Assembly: GCA_025363535.1 (NCBI GenBank)
Contig: JANYDP010000442.1
Coordinates: 1 to 22,050 of the forward strand
Length of the DNA: 22,050 bases
From: Verrucomicrobiota bacterium
Lineage (GTDB): Bacteria > Verrucomicrobiota > Verrucomicrobiia > Limisphaerales > CAIQOK01
Reading direction: 5' to 3'
Position numbers and translations under genes: made by a program. Each line of letters opens with the position of its first letter. The first letter of the stretch is position 1. Positions 14,923-22,050 of the stretch are shown here, in pieces. The notes beneath the pieces are model-generated. The model worked only from the letters and a program-made list of their open reading frames with translations, was not told the DNA's origin and searched no databases.

Positions 14923-17193
14923 TTGGCCTCGGTGGCCGGCTTGCTCGTGTCTCATGCGGTGGCCCAGCAGGTCACAGTCAGTCAAATCCCCGGCTACTTC
15001 GCCGAGGCCGGTGAATTCAACGTCACGCCAGTACGCGGTGCTGGTTATGGTGTGAATGCTTTGGTCGGCGGTGGGTTTCAATCGTTTTGCATCTCGCGCA
15101 ATGCCAACATCGTGTTGCCGGGCACCTATTTCGACACCCTGAGTCCGGCAGGCATCGTCATCCCCGGGAATTACACCATCGCGAAGGGATCGGCCTGGCT
15201 GTATTCCCAATTCAGCAGCGGCGTTCTGGCGGACTACCATTATGCCGGACCTGCAATTATTGATCCGGGCCACACCTTGTCCGAACGCGCCGAAGACGCC
15301 TACCAGTTGCAACTCGCATTCTGGACGTTGGAAGGCCAGTACTGGTATGGGGCCGGACCTGGTTCGTTGTCTTTGACGGAAGATTTGGCCAACCCCTGGC
15401 TGGTCAAAGTGGCAACCCAGTTTGGTGGCGGCACCAGCGGATTGCTGACAGCGATGGGCGCGAACAACGCCGGCGATTACAATATCGGCGTGCTGAACCT
15501 GAACGTTGTCAATCAGGACGGAACCATCGGTGGCACTGCGCAGCCGATCTTGGTGCGCCTGCCCGATCGCCCGGCTTCCATTGGCGACTTTGTTTGGGAA
15601 GATAAAAATACGAACGGCGTTCAAGACCTTGGCGAACCCGGAATTCTTGGTGCCACGGTGGTGCTTACTGATTGCAACGGGAATGCCGTCAAGGATGTGA
15701 ATGGCAATCTCGTCACCCCGTACATCACCGCCGCCAACGGGTTCTATACGTTCGTCAACTTGGTGCCCGGCCAATACAAAATCACCGTGACCTTGCCGAG
15801 CGGATTTGTTTTCACGGATTCTTTCAAAGGCGGGGACGTGACCAAGGACAGCAATGTCAATCCGGCCAACGGCGTCAGCGATTGCCGCAACCTCGTTGCC
15901 GGCCAGTATGACGACACGGTGGATGTTGGCGCACACAAGCCCGCTCCGGCCGCCATTGGCAACTTCATCTGGAACGATGCCAACAGCAACGGTGTGCAAG
16001 AGGCCACCGAGCCTGGTATTTCCGGCGCGACCGTTTCCTTGAGTGATTGCGGTGGCAATTCCGTCAGTGACCGTGATGGCAATCCGGTGCTCCCGATCGT
16101 CACCGGCGCCAGCGGCTTCTATCAATTCGGCAATCTGGCTCCCGGCAATTACAAGATTACCGTCACCCTCCCCAGCGGCTATGTCTTCACCAAAGCCTTC
16201 CAAGGCGGCGACGTAACCAAGGACAGCAACGTCAATCCTGCCACGGGCATGAGCGACTGTCGCACCCTGGTGGCCGGTCAATATGACGACACCGTGGATG
16301 CCGGTGCCTATAAGCCGGTGGTTTGTTCCGCCAGTGTGTGCGGCACCATCTTCGCTGACTGCGACGGCAGTGGCGACCTGTCGGCCAAAGATATCGGACT
16401 CAAAAATATCATCGTGAAACTCCTGAACTCCAATGGTCTGACCGTCGGATCAACCACGACCGACACCAACGGCTCCTACTGCTTTGGCGGTCTGGCGGCC
16501 GGCAAATACTGTGTGTCAGTGACTCCGGCGGCCGGCTACAAACAGACTTGTGCCTCCAGCGGTCATTACTGGAAAGATTCCTATGGCAGAAAGTGCTGGG
16601 TTGAAAACGATGGCAACGCCCATTGCGTTGACAACGGCACCGAATGCTGGCGCGGTCAGGACGGCAATGTTCACTGGAAGGACAGCTATGGCCGGGATTG
16701 TTGGAAGGATAACAACAACTACACTCGTTGTCAGTCCATCAGCTACAACAGCTGCAATTCAAAGACGAACGACAACACCTTGTGTGTGACCGTGACCAAC
16801 TGCGAAAGCAAGATTGATGTGAACTTCGCCTATACCGGCACGACGCCTAACGTCGTGGTCTGTGTGAAGGGTCCGAGCACCGGCAAATGCGGCCAGTACG
16901 TCACCTACACCTGCACCGTGACCAACACCGGCAACGTCTGCTTCAACGGCGGCACGGTTTGCCACACCATCGGCAAATGCGGCAGCTATGGCTGGAGCGG
17001 AACTCCCTGCACCTACACCTCTCCGTGCCCGTCATTGCGGCCGGGCGAAGGTTGTGAGATCAAGCAGACCTGCTATGTGGATTCGACATGTTACGGCAGA
17101 ACGGTTACTTGCCAGTCAACGGTGTCTTGCAGCCAGGCGTACGGCAGCGGCGCGAATGGCCAGTCCTCCTGCAATACCCAGTTCGGTTGGTAA
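14923..17193 (+). CDS. Secreted SdrD_B-domain protein with Cys/Trp-rich C-terminal region
   Basis: The open frame from TTG 14923 encodes 756 residues. The probable true start is ATG 14883, which has GAGGA upstream but is one base out of frame; removing one A from the A6 run at 14900-14905 would join it to a complete signal peptide ending AVAQQ. Residues ~15-215 form an N-terminal domain rich in aromatic and glycine residues (FCISRNANIVLPG, DAYQLQLAFWTLEGQYWYG). Two SdrD_B-type beta-sandwich repeats follow (217-341, 342-466), then a third that is interrupted by a Cys/Trp repeat insert (551-603). A DUF11-like domain closes the protein (~641-756). About 28 cysteines lie in the last ~290 residues. 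No LPXTG or PEP-CTERM anchor is present. Probably a disulfide-stabilised surface or extracellular structural protein; the role is inferred. Confidence 0.85.
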   Translation: MASVAGLLVSHAVAQQVTVSQIPGYFAEAGEFNVTPVRGAGYGVNALVGGGFQSFCISRNANIVLPGTYFDTLSPAGIVIPGNYTIAKGSAWLYSQFSSGVLADYHYAGPAIIDPGHTLSERAEDAYQLQLAFWTLEGQYWYGAGPGSLSLTEDLANPWLVKVATQFGGGTSGLLTAMGANNAGDYNIGVLNLNVVNQDGTIGGTAQPILVRLPDRPASIGDFVWEDKNTNGVQDLGEPGILGATVVLTDCNGNAVKDVNGNLVTPYITAANGFYTFVNLVPGQYKITVTLPSGFVFTDSFKGGDVTKDSNVNPANGVSDCRNLVAGQYDDTVDVGAHKPAPAAIGNFIWNDANSNGVQEATEPGISGATVSLSDCGGNSVSDRDGNPVLPIVTGASGFYQFGNLAPGNYKITVTLPSGYVFTKAFQGGDVTKDSNVNPATGMSDCRTLVAGQYDDTVDAGAYKPVVCSASVCGTIFADCDGSGDLSAKDIGLKNIIVKLLNSNGLTVGSTTTDTNGSYCFGGLAAGKYCVSVTPAAGYKQTCASSGHYWKDSYGRKCWVENDGNAHCVDNGTECWRGQDGNVHWKDSYGRDCWKDNNNYTRCQSISYNSCNSKTNDNTLCVTVTNCESKIDVNFAYTGTTPNVVVCVKGPSTGKCGQYVTYTCTVTNTGNVCFNGGTVCHTIGKCGSYGWSGTPCTYTSPCPSLRPGEGCEIKQTCYVDSTCYGRTVTCQSTVSCSQAYGSGANGQSSCNTQFGW
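15571..16320 (+). repeat. Two tandem 125-codon SdrD_B repeats
   Basis: Copies at 15571-15945 and 15946-16320 encode equal-length units. The C-terminal parts are nearly identical (GGDVTKDSNVNPA, LVAGQYDDTVD) and the N-terminal parts more diverged (IGDFVWED versus IGNFIWND). At DNA level they differ at many third positions, so the duplication is not very recent. Confidence 0.85.
16573..16731 (+). repeat. Three tandem 17-18 residue Cys/Trp repeats
   Basis: The units are KDSYGRKCWVENDGNAHC, VDNGTECWRGQDGNVHW and KDSYGRDCWKDNNNYTRC. The shared pattern is D--G--CW---(D/N)(G/N)N--C. They sit inside the third SdrD_B-like domain, between GYKQTC and CVTVTNCESKIDVNF. Confidence 0.8.
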
Positions 17194-17250
17194 TCAAATG
17201 ACTCAGGACGCAACTGGACGGTTGCGTAACTGAAACAAACCTATCCTCAC

Positions 17251-17281
17251 GGGCCTCGGGAGTTTTCCCGGGGCCCTTTTT
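17251..17281 (+). terminator. Intrinsic terminator of the SdrD_B gene
   Basis: GGGCCTCGGG (17251-17260) pairs with CCCGGGGCCC (17267-17276), a 10-bp stem with one G-T wobble and loop AGTTTT, followed by TTTTT. It lies 57 bp past the stop codon. Confidence 0.9.
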
Positions 17282-17775
17282 CATTCGGTTTCTCCTGCCT
17301 GCTCTGTCGCGCTCAGTTGGTAGTGTGCGCCATATAAACCTGGTTAAGTTCCGACCATTTGGGACCTTATTCACGTAGCGAGAAGTCCGTTTTAACGGGA
17401 AACATATCCGTCCAGGAACCCCTCCTGTTTCGCTGTGACCCTCTCTGGGACACGCTATTTCGCTGTGACCCTTTCTGGGACACGCTATTTCGCTAGATTG
17501 GATGCAGGGCTTAGGCGCAAGCCAGTATGGCAGATGCTACCTTTCGCGAACTGGCTTTGTGGTTGAGTGCACACCGGGATGGAACTCAAAATTGCGGGCA
17601 GGAAAACCTTCTGCAAGTAACTAAACTGAGGCAGTGTGGCCAAAATTTTGATGAAAACCGGGTCAGTGCAGCGATCCGGGGCTTGCACATACTCCTATTT
17701 CGTGGTTGGCAAACGGTCTGCTGATACAATTAGTCAGTGCCTAGATTTGCATCATTTAACCGCCACCACGGCAGC
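17282..17775. other. Gene-free region between the SdrD_B gene and the pilin operon
   Basis: About 490 bp without a convincing gene. Short frames of 60-67 codons on both strands (17485-17724) overlap one another and have no recognisable features. It contains the 30-bp tandem repeat at 17428-17494. It should also hold the promoter of the pilin-like operon; TACAAT at 17725-17730 is a possible -10 box, but no good -35 is seen. Confidence 0.6.
17428..17494. repeat. 30-bp tandem repeat (two copies plus 7 bp)
   Basis: Units at 17428-17457 and 17458-17487 differ at one base, and a third begins TTTCGCT at 17488. Each contains the imperfect palindrome GTGACCC - CTCT/TTCT - GGGACAC. The unit's origin is unknown; a relic of mobile-element ends or a protein-binding site array are possibilities. 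Confidence 0.8.
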
Positions 17776-18270
17776 ATGAGTCACCGCTCGCCATCGCATG
17801 TCTCCCGTCGCCTGAGCCAGGCTGGCTACACCTTGCCAGAAGTCATTATTGCTCTGGCGGCCTTCGCCCTGATGATGACCGGACTTTTCGCGTCGTTTGC
17901 ATATGGGTTTGCCAACCTTAAAGCGACCCGCGAGGATCTCCGGGCGACCCAGATTCTAACGGGAAAGTTAGAAGCCATCCGGCTATGTAATTGGAGCCAG
18001 TTGTTGTCCAATTGCCCATCCTCCTTTACCGATTACTACGATCCGCTGGCTGGCTCCGCGAACCGAGGAGAAGTATATCGTGGAAGCCTTTCCATCGTCC
18101 TCCCTACCAACATAAGCAATTCAATTTCTTATCGCGACAAGATGCGCCTGGTCACCATCAGTGTCTCGTGGGATAGTACCGCCCGCGGCACTACTGTCAC
18201 CCACACGCGGCAGATGCAGACCTATTCAGCCCTCTTTGGGATTCAGAATTATATTTGGGGAGCCCCATGA
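17776..18270 (+). CDS. PilV/GspI-like minor prepilin
   Basis: A 164-residue protein when started at ATG 17776; a GTG 39 bases upstream only lengthens the basic leader. It has a 17-residue positively charged leader, the prepilin peptidase site G17|YTLPEV with glutamate at +5 (E22), and a long hydrophobic helix IIALAAFALMMTGLFASFAYGF. The rest is a short globular head with a cysteine pair in LCNWSQLLSNC. This fits minor pilins or pseudopilins of type IV pilus or type II secretion systems, inserted in the inner membrane and processed by PilD. It is the first gene of a three-gene operon and overlaps the next start by four bases. No pilus ATPase, platform or secretin gene is in the window. Confidence 0.85.
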   Translation: MSHRSPSHVSRRLSQAGYTLPEVIIALAAFALMMTGLFASFAYGFANLKATREDLRATQILTGKLEAIRLCNWSQLLSNCPSSFTDYYDPLAGSANRGEVYRGSLSIVLPTNISNSISYRDKMRLVTISVSWDSTARGTTVTHTRQMQTYSALFGIQNYIWGAP

Positions 18271-18866
18271 AACTTCAGCCAGACTGTCCCCCCTTTTATT
18301 CTGAGCCTGCTGCCGCGTTTACGCTGCCCGAGTTGCTCGTCGCTGTCGGACTTGCCTCAATACTCCTCGCCGCGGTGCTTTCGGTTAATGCTTTTGGGTC
18401 GAGGAGTTTTGTTTCGATGGGAAATTATATCAATCTGGATAGTAAAAGTCGCAACTCACTCGATGTATTGAGCCGCGAGATTCGGAACGCCACCGGGGTG
18501 GTGGCTTTTTACACGAATTTGCCAGTCCGTTGGCTGACGCTTACCAACGCCACCCAGGCGAAGGCCGTAACTTTGACCTATAACTCGAATGCCCGCACAC
18601 TTGTGATGACAAAGACGGGGCAGGCAGCGCAGACTTTTTTGACCGAGTGCGAGCGGTGGGATTTTGCACTATACAGTCGAGCGCCCCTTCTTTCCACCAA
18701 CAACATTGCATTCTATTCCGCCACCAATACGACCGGGGCAGTGGATGTTACCCTTTGCAAGCTGGTCAGCATGTCATGGAAATGTTCCCGGACCATTCTT
18801 GGCTCGAAATTCAACACGGAAAGTGTGCAGACCGCCCAGATCGTCATGCGCAATAAAGTTAACTAA
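18267..18866 (+). CDS. PilW/GspJ-like minor prepilin
   Basis: A 199-residue protein starting at ATG 18267, which overlaps the previous TGA (ATGA). A TTG 12 bases upstream is less likely. The leader is followed by the prepilin site A17|FTLPELLVAVG with E22 at +5 and a hydrophobic helix (LLVAVGLASILLAAVLSVNAF). The residue before cleavage is alanine rather than the usual glycine; this is tolerated by some prepilin peptidases. The globular part (NSLDVLSREIRNATGVVAF ... KLVSMSWKC) resembles PilW-type proteins. It likely forms a tip or priming complex with its operon partners. The gap to the next gene is 11 bp. Confidence 0.82.
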   Translation: MKLQPDCPPFYSEPAAAFTLPELLVAVGLASILLAAVLSVNAFGSRSFVSMGNYINLDSKSRNSLDVLSREIRNATGVVAFYTNLPVRWLTLTNATQAKAVTLTYNSNARTLVMTKTGQAAQTFLTECERWDFALYSRAPLLSTNNIAFYSATNTTGAVDVTLCKLVSMSWKCSRTILGSKFNTESVQTAQIVMRNKVN

Positions 18867-18877
18867 AGGGTAGTCGA

Positions 18878-20125
18878 ATGATCATTCAATTACAAAAGAA
18901 ACGGCAGGAACGGGGTAGCGTTCTTTTGATGACGCTTTTTTTTGGTGTCGCGCTCATGATCGCCATTGCCAGTTACCTCCAGTGCATCACCGTTCAGGAA
19001 ATGTCGGTCGTTCGATCCCAGAAGTGGAATGCGGCCATGACCGTGGCCGAAGGCGGGGTCGAGGAGGCTTTAGCGCAGGTGAATGCATCACCAACGGATC
19101 TGTCTGCGAACGGTTGGGGGGCGTCCGGTGGAACATTCGGACCCAAGTCACGAACGCTGTTGGGCGGCACCTATAAGGTGCTGTTGGCAACCAATCCTGT
19201 GCTGACGATCTACTCGACCGGTCAAGTGACGGTGCCGATTTCCGGATCCATTATTTCGCGCACTGTGAAAGTCACCGCCTTAGCCCAGCCCCTGTTCAAC
19301 GTCGCCTTGGGCGCGGTGAACAACATTGATATGAATGGTAACAGCGTCGCCACCGACAGTTGGAATTCGCACATGACCAACCTCAGCAATAACGGTCTTT
19401 ATACCTCCACCAAAGTCAGTACGAACGGAAACATCGCCAGCGTCCAGGGGTTGGTGGACATCGGAAACCATACCATCAAAGGTAATCTCTACTTGGGACC
19501 CACGGCGTCCTATGACAACTCGGGAACGATTACGGGCACGGTTTACGATGACTACAATGTTCAATTCCCTGACGTCGTATTGCCAACTCCTCCGACTAGC
19601 TGGTTTTCGCCGCCGAGTTCAGGGAGTGGCAGTAGTCTTACCCATGATTTTACCACGATACAGTCGGGTGGCTACTATGATATAATCGACTCCGGGAATA
19701 TCATTGTCGAGCCTGGCGTTACCGTGACCTTGAAGCTCTCGATTTCAAGCTTCAGTCCCTCGTCACTGACCATCCTCGGCGGCATGACTAACTCTGGCAC
19801 CTTGACCGTCTATCAAGTTTCCGGGTCTGCGACCATGTCCGGCAATGCGGCTTCGCAAGTCAGCCGCCCGGAGAATTTCCTCTACTACGGTCTGCCCGGC
19901 GTCACAAGCATCACTTTGGGTGGCACCACTACTTTTATCGGAGTGATCTACGCTCCCGAAGCAGCTATGACATTAAACGGCGGCGGTGCCGGCCAAAACC
20001 TTGAAGGAGCTGCAATTGTGAAGAGCGTCACAATGAACGGTCATTATGAGTTTCACTACGACGAATCCCTGGCCACGATTGGCCCCACCCGGGGTTATGT
20101 ACCGACTTCATGGCAGGAACTTTGA
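18878..20125 (+). CDS. PilX-like protein with a beta-rich C-terminal domain
   Basis: A 415-residue protein. The N-terminus RQERGSVLLMTLFFGVALMI has a G13|S cleavage-like site and hydrophobic helix but no glutamate at +5, as in PilX_N proteins. Residues 50-70 (NAAMTVAEGGVEEALAQV) continue the helix typical of PilX. From ~140 the sequence is repetitive and rich in Gly, Thr, Ser and Asn (SLTILGGMTNSGTLTVYQVS, TFIGVIYAPEAAMTLNGGG), suggesting a right-handed beta-solenoid like the C-terminal domains of many long PilX proteins. Probably the third minor pilin component, exposed at the cell surface. It ends 236 bp before the convergent pectate lyase gene; no clear terminator is seen in that gap. Confidence 0.75.
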   Translation: MIIQLQKKRQERGSVLLMTLFFGVALMIAIASYLQCITVQEMSVVRSQKWNAAMTVAEGGVEEALAQVNASPTDLSANGWGASGGTFGPKSRTLLGGTYKVLLATNPVLTIYSTGQVTVPISGSIISRTVKVTALAQPLFNVALGAVNNIDMNGNSVATDSWNSHMTNLSNNGLYTSTKVSTNGNIASVQGLVDIGNHTIKGNLYLGPTASYDNSGTITGTVYDDYNVQFPDVVLPTPPTSWFSPPSSGSGSSLTHDFTTIQSGGYYDIIDSGNIIVEPGVTVTLKLSISSFSPSSLTILGGMTNSGTLTVYQVSGSATMSGNAASQVSRPENFLYYGLPGVTSITLGGTTTFIGVIYAPEAAMTLNGGGAGQNLEGAAIVKSVTMNGHYEFHYDESLATIGPTRGYVPTSWQEL

Positions 20126-20361
20126 ACGGGCAAAGTGGGTTTGCTAGTCGCGGAATAGCAGTGGAGGAATCATCTGGGTGCGACGCGGAGAGCAGAAATA
20201 ATCAGGATCGCTTCAAGGAAGCCGCCTGGCCGAAGGCTGGACTATTTTGGCTGACGAAACCCAGGAAAACCTTCCCCCTGTTTTGCCTGCAGGAACAGAC
20301 CATTATGCGCCCATGCCAGTCAGCACGTTGGCCTTGGGCTGGTCAGTAAGAGGTGCCAGTT

Positions 20362-22050
20362 TCAATACGAGATTTTCAGCCAGTTGGTCTTTCCCCAAGT
20401 GAGGATGCCTGCGCCGGCGTAATTGCTCACGATCGTCTGAAGCTGCGCGGGATCATCTGGCGTGTAGCTGTAAGGCAACTGGCCGCCGGGCGCACCCGAT
20501 GCGGGGTTCCAAGAAAAAGGAATGATCGGTGCCTGGAACGGACCGAGCGGACTGCTGGAATCGGTGCTGTTGCCGCGAACCATCGTGCTGTCCTTCTGGT
20601 AAATTACATCCGATCCCAGAATCTTTCCGGTATAAGTCGGATCGGATGGAGCAGTCTGATTGTTGCGCAACGGGTAGAGGCAATCAATGTAAACTGATTT
20701 TTCCACCAGTACGGCACCTCCTTCGGTGGAGATGCTGCCGTTGAGGGGCGGGTTGAAACTGTAGGTATTGTCGAGTGCGTTGGAACTGGACGGACTCATG
20801 GTGAGTTGAACGGCGTCACGAAAGCGCTTGGCGGCCAGTGCGTCGGTGTCGTCCACGTAAATATTGAAATCATGCACGTTGCCGGCGCGCAGTCGCGGCA
20901 CGGCCCGGTCCCAGCAGTTTTTCATCCAGAGGTGATGGAACGTGGCGGACAATCTCACGTTGTTTGTGTCCTGGTCGTTCGAGCCCATCAAGTGAGTTTT
21001 GTCGTGGCCTTGGATGATGGTGACGATGTTGGTGGTGCTGAATCCATTGTTGCGGAGGAATCCATAAAACGCGTAGGAGTTCTTATTTGATTCGAGCGAA
21101 TTGATCTGTTGCCAGACGAAACTGTTGGGATTGGTGGCGCCGTCGTCCCCCGTGTATTTACACCATGATAGCGTGACATTGGTGCTGCCGGCTTTGAAAT
21201 CAACGATACCGTCGTAGGCTTTGGTGAACGTGCAGTGATCAATCCAGACGTCGTAAACATCGCCGCCGTTGGCCAGATCAATGTAGTCCCAATCATTGCC
21301 GTCGTAGCCACCCCTGCTGGTTTCGTCCCATTCCCACATCTCGTCGAACTTCAAATTGCGGACGATGATGTTGTGCGTGCTCTTGATGTTGAAAGTGCAA
21401 TGCCGGATGGTGGCACCGTTGGCGGAAAAGATGGTCAGGCCCCCGTTTTTATACTTGATGTCCATCTTCGTCACGCTGGTTGCCAGTAGTCGCGGATGCA
21501 ATTTCGCAAGGTTATGTTCGGTGAACGGCGTGCTGGCAAGATTCTGAACGTTGGTGCCAACTTCGTTCCAACCCAGGTCAAGGTCATTCATGATCTCGAT
21601 GACTTTGGTGCCGCCGGTTTTGTTGAAGGCGAGCACCGCATTGGCGAGTTGGAACGCGTTGGTGACCTTCGCGTAAGCCGGATCGGTCTCGGGAATCACA
21701 CCGCCGCCGGTGGCCGCCTGGCCGAAGCCGACGAGATTGAACTGCGCGTTGTTGGTGAGCGGCGCGCTGACCGTCAGCGTGGCGATGGAACTCGTAGCGG
21801 AGCCGTAGGCGTTAGTCACGATGACCGAATAGCCGCCGCCGTCAGTGAACTGCGCGACCGGGAGGGTGAATGAGGCATTCGTCGCGTTTGCCAGCGGCGT
21901 GTTGGTGTTGAAATACCATTGATACTTCAACGGCGCGTTGCCACTGGCGACGACGGAGAAGCTGGCCGTGTTGCTGACGATCACGGACTGGTTTTGTGGC
22001 TGGGTCGTGATGGCGGGCGCGGCTGGAAGTTGTCCGCCGAGCAGCAGGCA
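20362..22050 (-). CDS. Secreted Ig-domain pectate lyase (PL1-like), N-terminus beyond window
   Basis: The frame is open through the right edge: 562 residues are visible. The first visible residues (CLLLGGQLPAAPA) look like the end of a signal peptide, so only a short start is missing. An Ig-like domain follows (ITTQPQNQSV ... YQWYFN ... GGYSVIVTNAYGSATS). The catalytic part is a pectate lyase/Amb_all parallel beta-helix: NIIVRNLKF, VYDVWIDHCTFTKAYDGIVD with the family WIDH motif, NVTLSWCKY, and WDRAVPRLRAGNVHDFN carrying the arginines expected in the active site. It would cleave polygalacturonate by beta-elimination, calcium-assisted. The C-terminus (ILTWGKTNWLKISY) has no evident anchor. The exact substrate is inferred from family. 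Confidence 0.9.
   Translation of the reverse strand, partial: CLLLGGQLPAAPAITTQPQNQSVIVSNTASFSVVASGNAPLKYQWYFNTNTPLANATNASFTLPVAQFTDGGGYSVIVTNAYGSATSSIATLTVSAPLTNNAQFNLVGFGQAATGGGVIPETDPAYAKVTNAFQLANAVLAFNKTGGTKVIEIMNDLDLGWNEVGTNVQNLASTPFTEHNLAKLHPRLLATSVTKMDIKYKNGGLTIFSANGATIRHCTFNIKSTHNIIVRNLKFDEMWEWDETSRGGYDGNDWDYIDLANGGDVYDVWIDHCTFTKAYDGIVDFKAGSTNVTLSWCKYTGDDGATNPNSFVWQQINSLESNKNSYAFYGFLRNNGFSTTNIVTIIQGHDKTHLMGSNDQDTNNVRLSATFHHLWMKNCWDRAVPRLRAGNVHDFNIYVDDTDALAAKRFRDAVQLTMSPSSSNALDNTYSFNPPLNGSISTEGGAVLVEKSVYIDCLYPLRNNQTAPSDPTYTGKILGSDVIYQKDSTMVRGNSTDSSSPLGPFQAPIIPFSWNPASGAPGGQLPYSYTPDDPAQLQTIVSNYAGAGILTWGKTNWLKISY

Noticed and set aside
14770..16281. 503-codon minus-strand frame opposite the SdrD_B gene
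   Set aside because: It is antisense to repeat domains with strong family similarity. Its own internal repetition only mirrors the sense-strand duplication.
17527..17724. 65-codon plus-strand frame before the pilin operon
   Set aside because: It has no domain, membrane segment or ribosome site, and an equally long minus-strand frame overlaps it.
20126..20361. Terminator or small gene between the pilin operon and the pectate lyase gene
   Set aside because: No stem of useful length with a T tract and no protein-like frame could be supported on either strand.

Overview
The window is bacterial and most likely comes from a verrucomicrobial chromosome, probably in the Pedosphaera/Limisphaerales area. 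This is inferred from the gene content: LamG/RCC1 surface proteins with a characteristic C-terminal domain, a DUF1080 secreted hydrolase, an Ig-pectate lyase, prepilin-like operons, moderately high GC and many short GC-rich palindromes between genes. No phage, CRISPR, tRNA, rRNA or intact insertion sequence was seen.

Layout. Positions 1-1071 (+) hold the C-terminal part of a large secreted LamG/RCC1 protein. A minus-strand block (1107-5949) carries a DsbD-type thiol:disulfide reductase, D-aminoacyl-tRNA deacylase (dtd, apparent TTG start), a 55-residue membrane protein just upstream of dtd, a B12-binding radical SAM protein, and two very small genes, one of them tentative. Further minus-strand genes are a MIP channel (6312-6941) and 6-phosphogluconate dehydrogenase (7056-8528), which has a clear intrinsic terminator. 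The plus strand then has a DUF1080 protein (8762-9481), a large imperfect palindrome, and a tightly overlapping operon (9777-14111): a lipoprotein with a duplicated domain, then ResB/Ccs1 and CcsA of system II cytochrome c maturation.

From about 14150 to 20125 the content is more accessory. A frameshifted and truncated gene copy (14310-14506) lies ahead of a large secreted SdrD_B-domain protein (body 14923-17193) with a cysteine- and tryptophan-rich C-terminal third. The likely ATG of each copy is one base out of frame with its body, next to a homopolymer run. A strong terminator follows. A gene-free stretch with a 30-bp tandem repeat leads to a three-gene PilV/PilW/PilX-like minor pilin operon (17776-20125). 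A pectate lyase with an N-terminal Ig domain (minus strand) runs off the right edge.

Functional links. DsbD and ResB/CcsA both serve extracytoplasmic redox work and cytochrome c assembly, although they are about 8 kb apart. The LamG protein, DUF1080 hydrolase, pectate lyase, SdrD_B protein and pilin-like proteins suggest a polysaccharide-degrading, surface-active lifestyle. The most unusual material is the 14.1-17.5 kb region: a duplicated, frameshifted gene pair, a novel-looking Cys/Trp repeat module, and tandem repeats beside a pilin operon.
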